Part shown: in pieces, positions 57,771 through 64,000 of the stretch
Numbering within the stretch: the stretch's first letter is position 1
Layout of the letters: each line of letters starts with the position of its first letter
Assembly: GCF_027595985.1 (NCBI RefSeq)
Contig: NC_073305.1
Coordinates: 106,637,535-106,701,534 of the forward strand
Reading direction: 5' to 3'
Length of the DNA: 64,000 nt
DNA from: Sorex araneus
Taxonomy: Eukaryota > Chordata > Mammalia > Eulipotyphla > Soricidae
Translations under genes and position numbers: made by a program
The notes under the pieces: generated by a model
Told to the model about the DNA's origin: nothing
Seen by the model: only the letters and a program-made list of their open reading frames with translations
Databases searched by the model: none

Positions 57771-58379
57771 GTATGCAAAAAAAGACAGAAACTCCCAAGT
57801 GGCACCAAGTAAGCCCAGAGTACTGGCTACTCTCTTGACCAACTTGCTTGGAGATTCAATACAAATACCCAAGGATGCTGAGTTGCTCAAGTTGTAAGGA
57901 GCCAGGGATTGCCTTGACCAGTCCCACGGTATGCAGGGATCTCAAAAGACACACCTGTAGATGCCACTAATGTGGCACCAGGTATCAAAACACAGTCAGT
58001 CACACACAAAGAATGTACCTTAATCTCTGTACTATCTCTGTCCCACCCCCATAATTTTATTTTCTTGAAATAACATTGTTTTACAAGACCAATTCCATGC
58101 TTTAAGGAAACAATCTCATAGATATTAAAAAATGGATGTTCATAGACCACATCCACCACAAAAATACCAATACCTCTCCACCACAGTCTACTGGAACCCC
58201 TTCATACTTATAAACAACTTCATCCCACTTCTGTAGTACTTTTAGTTCTACATTCAGTCTAAAGGGGTTTTTTCATTGGTGTTCATCTATCCCTTGCTTT
58301 GTTTTCTTAACATGGCATGCATTAGTGAGAGCATTCATATTTGTCTTTATTCATCTAATTATTTTTCTTGAATAATATC
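57771..58379. other. Unique DNA, no feature seen
   Basis: No recognised element. Confidence 0.4.
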
Positions 58380-58651
58380 CCTTCAATCTATTCATCATGG
58401 CACAAAAAAGAAACATTTTTATTTACATATTTATTTACAGCTGTAAGTATTCAACCTGTATATCTACCATATCTTCTGTAGTCACTCATCTGCAATTGGG
58501 TACTTAATTTCCTTTCTTTTTTTGGCTATACAGTAAACCTAAGTAAATGCTCTCTTCCAGTGTTCTTGTGTTTTCACATAGACACCAAAGAGTAAACTGC
58601 TGGATCATGTGTTAGATCTATTTTTACTATCTGGAGAAATATCCAACTGTG

Positions 58652-58817
58652 TTTTGTTTGATTGGGGGCCACATCCAGCAGTACTCAGATATTTACTTCT
58701 TGCTCTGCACTCAGGAGTTACTTCTGGTGGTGCTCAGGGGACCATAAGGGGTACCAGAAATAGAAACAGGTTGGCCACATTCAAGGCAAGAACCTTCCCA
58801 TTGTATTATTACTCCAA
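58652..58817 (-). mobile_element. SOR-type SINE, divergent
   Basis: GGGGGCCACATCCAGCAG, CTCTGCACTCAGGAG, ACCATAAGGGGTACC and ATTATTACTCC. Confidence 0.82.
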
Positions 58818-58931
58818 ATGTTATTCATCAGAGGCAGGATTGATTTATGTCCCCACCAATAGTACACAAGGGTTCTTTTTTCAAATATCCTTCAGCACTT
58901 GTATTTGTTTTGTTGCTTATGGGAGTGGATT

Positions 58932-59519
58932 ATTTTTTTATTTTATTTTATTGAATCACCATGTGGAAAATTACAATGCTTTCAGGCTTAAGTCTTAGTC
59001 ATACAATGCTGAAACAACCATCCCTTCACCAGTGCCCATATCCCACCACCGAAGACAAAAAAAAAAAAAACAGTTAACCTCCCATCCCTCCCACCCCCGC
59101 ACCCCCCACCTTGTAACTGATAAATTTCAATTTACTTTCTATTTAATTTGGTTACATTCAATATTTCAACACAAACCTCACCATTATTATTAGGAGCACC
59201 CCACTAGAGTCAGACCTGTTGTGAAGGGAAATGAGGTCTTTTTGTATTTCTGTACTTTAACAACTAAGTCCAGGGAAATTTCTTCCGGATATTCAATCAC
59301 TGCAAGCTTGTAAACCCCATCTGTGGTTGTCATAATATGGCGGTCCCCACGCCCTTCATCCCCGGGAAGGGACAGGCGAGAGAGAGAAATACCTTTCCCC
59401 TCCTGGACAGGCATGGGGCCGTGGCTTAGTTCTCTGGCTGGAGACAATCTGCAAGAAGCTGCCCATGTTGAAGTTGGTCCAGCTGGGTCTGGATTCACGC
59501 TCGTGCAGCTAAGGAGGAC
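58932..59519 (-). mobile_element. L1-tailed non-autonomous retroposon
   Basis: Probable 11 bp TSD GGGAGTGGATT and GGGAGTGGCTT (58921-58931, 59520-59530). The 3' end matches the 56.6 kb element (CACCATGTGGAAAATTACAA), followed by the CTGTACTTTAACAACTAAGTCC linker. The GC-rich 5' part (59330-59519) differs from the 57 kb monomers, so the family has exchangeable 5' ends. Confidence 0.75.
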
Positions 59520-61247
59520 GGGAGTGGCTTTTTAAAATAAACTATTCTCACAAGTATGAGGTGACATCTTATTGTAATTTTGATTTACATTTATTTGATA
59601 AACAGTTATGATAAGCAGGTTTCATGCCTGTTATTTATCTGTGTCTTCTTTTGTGAAGTTTGTACTCAGCACATCTATGTATTTTTGATGGAACTGTTTC
59701 AATTTTTGTTACTTAGTTCAGTGAGTTGTTTCTCTATCTTACACATTTTTTTGCCAAATATGTTTTCTCCCATTAAGTAGTGAGTCTTCAAGAGAGTCTC
59801 TTCTGCTATGCAGAAGCTCTTCAGTTTGAGATAATTCCATTTGGTTTTGTTTCCCTTACCCTTGAATCTCCAGGGATATAATTAAGTCAATATCATGAAT
59901 TGTTTTGTCCAAGTTTCTTTGTAGTTTCAGGTCTAATATCACATTATCTATTTATTTATTTCAATTCAGATTTTATGGCTTGCAGTACTATTAATGTTGA
60001 GATTCTGTGAGTTACAATACTATTAATGATGGTTTCTCATGAATATAATTCCAACATCGCACCTATCACTAGTGTATTCTCCTCCTTATCCCAAAGACCC
60101 AAAGATGCTTTCCTTGCAGGTCCCCTAACTCAATTGTGTAGATCAGTTCCCCTATTATATTGCCTTTGGACCTTTGTTGCTACCTTACTGTATCTTTCAT
60201 CCCCCATATCTGAGAGAGATAATTCTGTATCTACCCTCTTCTTTCTGACTAACTTCACTCAGCATGATATCTTTTAGTTCTATCCATGTTTCTGCAAATT
60301 GCTTGATTTTGTTCATTCTTAATATTCATAATATTCTTGCAGGATATACTATTATGTATATATACCACAACTTCATTCATTCATTGGCATTTAGGTTGTT
60401 TCTAATCTTGGCTATGTACTAGGCATTAGAGATGAACATAGGTGTGCATAGATCCCTTCAAATTAATGTTTTTTGTGATAAGGGATAGCTGTCAAGAAGT
60501 AATATCGCTGGGCTATATGGTAGGATATATGTAGGATAACATTGGGTTTGTCTTTTTAGCCTTGCCACAGGGAATTTGGTTTGCCTTAAAGCAATGTCCT
60601 TTCTGTATGGACACAGGAAGTCAGTTACTATTATGCTTTGTAATTTGGGAGCTTATTGACTCCAATAATATTTACTCCTGGTCATCTGCTTTCCCAACTC
60701 AGTTGCCCTAGTTCCTAGCTCCCCAAAAACAGGGTCCTGATGAGGGACAGGATGGACACAGGGCAAGCTTTGAGCTACCCTGGCATCAAAATGGGCCAGG
60801 CCAAAGCACCACAATACTCAAATATAAGTTGAGAACATGGTCATAGACAAATGCTGTCATGATCCAAAAGTAACAATGAGACTAGGACCCTGCTGGGGTT
60901 AGGAAGACTAACCTCACCTAAGAACTGTGGCCTGGAATATATAGTGAATGTCCTCAGGAAGAACCAAATATTAAGTCTGATATACCTCTTACTGTGCTCA
61001 TACAGAATGACATTGCTAGAAATATTTGAAGTAGATTTACTACAACTATTTAAGTGGATTACTAGCTGAGGAAGGAAGAAAGCAACACACCCTTGTTTGG
61101 ATTCCACCTTTGAGCAGATCTCCTAGTAATCTGGAGTAATCTCCTTAGATGAGATTTTGTTAGTATCCTGGAGAAGTGGTCTTATCCCTCTTTGTTGATT
61201 TGTTAATGTTCAACCCACCTTTGTGTTACCGCCCTATGTGATTGCTA

Positions 61248-61253
61248 TATAAA
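61248..61253 (+). promoter_or_regulatory. TATA box of LTR copy 4
   Basis: TATAAA in the same context (GCTATATAAACTAAGAC) as copy 1. Confidence 0.6.
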
Positions 61254-61269
61254 CTAAGACAGTAACAGC

Positions 61270-61510
61270 AGTAGGTAGAAAACATAGAAGTGAGGGAGAA
61301 GAGACAGAGGCAAGACAAAAGAGAGAAAGACTCAGAAGAAGAACACAGAAGCAGAAGAGAAGACACAGAAGCAGGGAAGAAGACACAGAAGCAAGAGAGA
61401 AGACACAGAAGGAAGAGAGAAGACACAGAAGCAGAGACAGCGAGAGGTCAGAAGAGACCAGAGGAGACACTACAGAGACAGAGACAGAGACAGAGACAGA
61501 GAGACAGAAA
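61270..61510 (+). repeat. Purine-rich AGAAGACACAGAAG repeats in LTR
   Basis: Multiple imperfect units of about 14-18 bp, then GAGACA repeats (61470-61505). They create long but meaningless open frames on both strands. Confidence 0.85.
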
Positions 61511-61644
61511 GAATAGAACACAGCGGCACACACAGAAGCAGACCACAAAGGAGGAGCCATCCCAATCCGGTCCATACATAGCAGCTGAGAGCACCAAATG
61601 CAAGTGGCAAGAGAGAGAGAGCGCTGCCTCGATATCCCGAGGAC

Positions 61645-61646
<2 letters not shown>

Positions 61647-61688
<42 letters not shown>
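61647..61688 (+). repeat. (CA)n microsatellite in LTR
   Basis: About 20 CA units close to the 3' end of the LTR. Copy 1 has only a short CACACACA here (10639-10647). Confidence 0.95.
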
Positions 61689-61689
<1 letters not shown>

Positions 61690-61788
61690 CATTGCACCCT
61701 CCCTCATGCATGCCTTTGTATTTTTTACAAGTTCTATTCCTATTTTTTAATATTCAATTTTTTGGGGGGGAGATAACCAAGTTTTTCT

Positions 61789-61997
61789 TTTTTTATTGAA
61801 TCACCATGTGGAAAGTTACAAAGCTTTCAGTCTTAAGTCTCAGTTATACAATGCTCAAACACCCATCCCTTCACCAGTGCACATATTCCACCACCAAGAA
61901 CCACAGTAAACCTCCCCCCTACTCCCCCACGCCCCCAGGCTCCCACCCCGCCTGTATAGCTGATAAATATCACTTTATTTTCTCTTTACTTTGATTA
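61789..61997 (-). mobile_element. L1-tailed non-autonomous retroposon, left part
   Basis: TATTGAATCACCATGTGGAA and CCACCACCAAGAACC match 56.6 and 58.95 kb. It is interrupted by the LTR at 61998 and resumes at 63051 (TGATTACATTCATAATATTTG). Confidence 0.8.
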
Positions 61998-63050
61998 TGT
62001 AAAAACACAAAAGGGGCGGCGAGGCAGGTGAAGGAAGGAACGGAGCCAAGATGGTTGGTCTCACCGCAGTTTATTCCAAACTTCTTTCTAAACACTCCCG
62101 TCTCTCTCTCTCTGCTCCTCTGGAACTTCCCCCCAGCCCCCTCATACAGCTACCTTAAATCCCCCACATCCACTCCGGATGCGTTGGGCCGGGGCTTATG
62201 TGTAGGTGTGGTTACAATGCATAGGGGGTAAAGTTCTATCCCTTAGGGCATACTTTCACTAGGACAGAATCTCTCTTGGCAGGACATCCGCCCAAGAGCA
62301 GAATCCCATGGGTGTGTTTCTCCTCTCTTTGTCCGACTAACATATAAGTATTCATATTATAAATCATTTTGTATGGACATAGCAAGAGACACATTAAGCT
62401 TATAGAATTGCTCTCCGGGGGTCACCTCGATCTCAGACTACAGTGCTCAGGCCAGATTAGTCTTTCCTAGCCCTAGCAGGGCCCTAGTCTCGTCGTTGTT
62501 TTTGGATCATGACATGACATGCCCATGACCAAGCTCTTAACATATAGTTAAGCATTAGGCGCTTTGGCCAGGCCCATCTCGATGCCAGGGTAGCACATAA
62601 CTCACCACTTGCCCTGGGTCCATCCCGTCCCTCGTCAGGACCCTGCTTTTGGGGTTGCTAGGAAGAAAAAGCAGCTGAGGCTTAAGTCGAGAAAGTAGAT
62701 GCCCAGGAATGAATAATATTTGAAGCCAATTAAATCCCATGTTACCAAAGCATATTAATAAATGTCTTTCTTTGTCCATACAAAAACGATATTGTTTTAA
62801 AGTAAACTATTCAAAAGACATAAGAGAGAAGAAAGACAATATTAGCTTACAATACAAGTACACTTGTCCTAGCAAGGTCTGACCTTACAAATTAACAGAG
62901 TTTGATTAGAGGAAGAGTAGATAAACTGGTAGAAGTGGTTACAGATAAACAAAGGAATGGGAGTGACTCGGGAGCACTTTGATGGGCGTGACTGATAAAC
63001 CTATGCTCCTTGTGGCAAGGGGAGCAGGACAAACCAATGATATCCAACAC
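61998..63050 (-). mobile_element. Solo ERV LTR (copy 2), antisense
   Basis: Minus strand runs from TGTTGGATATCATTGG (63049) to TTTGTGTTTTTACA (61998). The 6 bp repeat TGATTA lies immediately left (61992-61997) and at 63051-63056 on the right, with one extra C at 63050. The interrupted retroposon continues across it, which supports the target site. GC-rich R/U5-like end with AATAAA at 62075-62070. No internal viral genes. Confidence 0.85.
62070..62075 (-). terminator. Polyadenylation signal AATAAA of LTR copy 2
   Basis: AATAAA on the minus strand, about 72 bp before the LTR end, placed as expected for an R-region poly(A) signal. Confidence 0.65.
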
Positions 63051-63080
63051 TGATTACATTCATAATATTTGATTTCTAAT
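63051..63080 (-). mobile_element. L1-tailed retroposon, remainder
   Basis: Short continuation of the element split by LTR copy 2. The end is approximate. Confidence 0.5.
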
Positions 63081-64000
63081 GCATTATTTTTTACCTTTTT
63101 CCTATGGTGTGAGAGCAGGATCTAAGTTCATTCTTTTGCATGTGTAAATGGTAAGGAATCTCCAGTATCTCATGTCTCAAAGTCAATCAATATGAACACA
63201 GCTTTTGAAAAAAAACACAGATTATTGGCTACAGCAAATAGAGGGAAGGAAAACAGCAAGATCTCAAAATCAAAGCCTTCCCACACTCCCTATTCAAATT
63301 TTTTTTTGAAATATATAAAATATACAAGAATGCTGACATATTATTGATCAGTTCATTGACTGGACTTGGGAGTCATGAGTCATGGTTTCATCAGATTTCC
63401 TTTGTGGTTTTTTGAAAATATCAAGTATACATTCTCACATTCTCCTCTGATTGGTTCAAGGACCACCACAGCTGTTTATTAAGAAAGAATTCAGAAAGTG
63501 AAAGAAAGCACTTCGTTACTATTATATGTTTTTCATATTTTAACAGGATTAGATCACAGTAAGCTACAGGGAAGCATGCATATTGACAAGTTTTTATCCA
63601 AATGTTGAGGATGCAGGATAAGAGAAACTTTGGCGACTTAGGTTTCTAACATGTGGCTATTCCGTTTTCCAACTTCATTTATTAAAGAGATTTCCTTTTC
63701 TCCACTATGCTTTTGACTCCTTTATTGTAAATTAATTGTCATACATGGGAGTATTTATTTCTAATAACTGAATTCCTTTTCAGTTATCTATTTATTTACT
63801 TTTGTTCCAGCACAATATTATTTTAATTACTATAGCTTTGTAGTATGATTTAAAGTCAGGGAAAGTAACAGCAACATTATTTTCTTTATTCCTTTCTTTT
63901 TTTATAGGATTGCTTTGGCTATTCAGATTGATGCCATTCAAATTTCAATAATATAAATTCTACTTATTTGAATAATGTCATTGGAATTTTTTAAGAAATT
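63081..64000 (-). mobile_element. Old L1 ORF2 sequence, antisense
   Basis: ATGGTGTGAGAGCAGGATCT, TTCATTCTTTTGCATGTG, CATTTATTAAAGAGATTTCC and GCTTTGTAGTATGATTTAAAG are landmarks of antisense ancient L1. The part 63180-63600 is less clear and may be unique DNA. It runs off the window. Confidence 0.6.

Larger units (their letters stand above)
58380..60529 (-). mobile_element. Old L1, antisense, host of several insertions
   Basis: AAACTGCTGGATCATGTG, CCCCACCAATAGTACACAAGGG, GTATGAGGTGACATCTTATTG and GCTATGCAGAAGCTCTTCAG are antisense landmarks of ancient mammalian L1. A second L1 3' stretch (59960-60523) follows. Interrupted by a SINE (58652), a retroposon (58932) and the LTR (60530). Confidence 0.75.
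60530..61729 (+). mobile_element. Solo ERV LTR (copy 4)
   Basis: TG...CA ends (TGTAGGATAAC and TTTTTTACA), collinear with copy 1. 1200 bp, longer because of an expanded purine tract and a CA microsatellite. No clean 6 bp TSD: flanks are GATATA and AGTTCT, although the old L1 host continues on the right. No internal viral genes. Confidence 0.83.

Noticed and set aside
61234..61799. Long open frames on both strands (157 and 169 codons)
   Set aside because: They come from purine-rich and CA repeats in an LTR; the translations are low-complexity Arg/Glu/Lys or Ser/Leu/Val/Cys runs.

Overview
This is mammalian nuclear DNA with no intact cellular gene that I can recognise: an AT-rich, intergenic or intronic tract packed with retrotransposons. 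The organism is most likely a shrew, Sorex araneus or a close relative. Three things support this: (i) more than fifteen copies of a short retroposon with a tRNA-Ala-like head that matches what I know as the SOR SINE of shrews; (ii) a lineage-specific L1 whose ORF2 begins MAQNPMTII; (iii) the 3' end of an RTE-type LINE whose protein resembles nematode RTE proteins. Published work reports horizontal transfer of such an element (RTE1_Sar) between parasitic nematodes and the common shrew.

Layout. 1-4504: L1 in sense (end of ORF1, all of ORF2 broken by stops and shifts, 3' UTR, A-rich tail), then an older L1 ORF1 remnant. 6460-12230: an old antisense L1 containing a younger antisense L1 (6850-11932), itself carrying a SINE, a solo ERV LTR and another L1 3' end, each bounded by its own target-site duplication (TSD). 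14.0-17.65 kb: composite retroposon modules and a captured first exon of VAV3. 17.79-20.78 kb: a second LTR split by a 1.84 kb insertion ending in an RTE-type tail. 22-28 kb: mostly unique DNA with RTE-tailed SINEs and a three-layer nest. 28.6-30.5 kb: an inverted TIMM44 cDNA fragment fused to an RTE 3' end inside a single pair of matching flanks. 31-42 kb: unique DNA with SINEs, a 1.3 kb L1 and a long RTE-tailed composite. 42135-47485: a nearly complete antisense L1 with a 16 bp TSD. 47.5-55.8 kb: SINEs, a second long RTE-tailed composite seeding a CAT microsatellite, and an internally deleted L1. 56.6-63.1 kb: L1-tailed non-autonomous retroposons and two more LTRs.

How the parts work together. 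Two retrotransposition machineries can be read. L1 (A-rich tails, long TSDs) mobilised itself, the A-tailed SINE and a non-autonomous element with tandem 5' monomers. RTE appears to have mobilised a second SINE family (same tRNA head, different body) whose last ~55 bp copy the end of the RTE coding sequence, a longer composite with the same tail, and pieces of host sequence. This RTE-tail network is the most interesting content. I compared copies by eye only; no alignment or database search was run.
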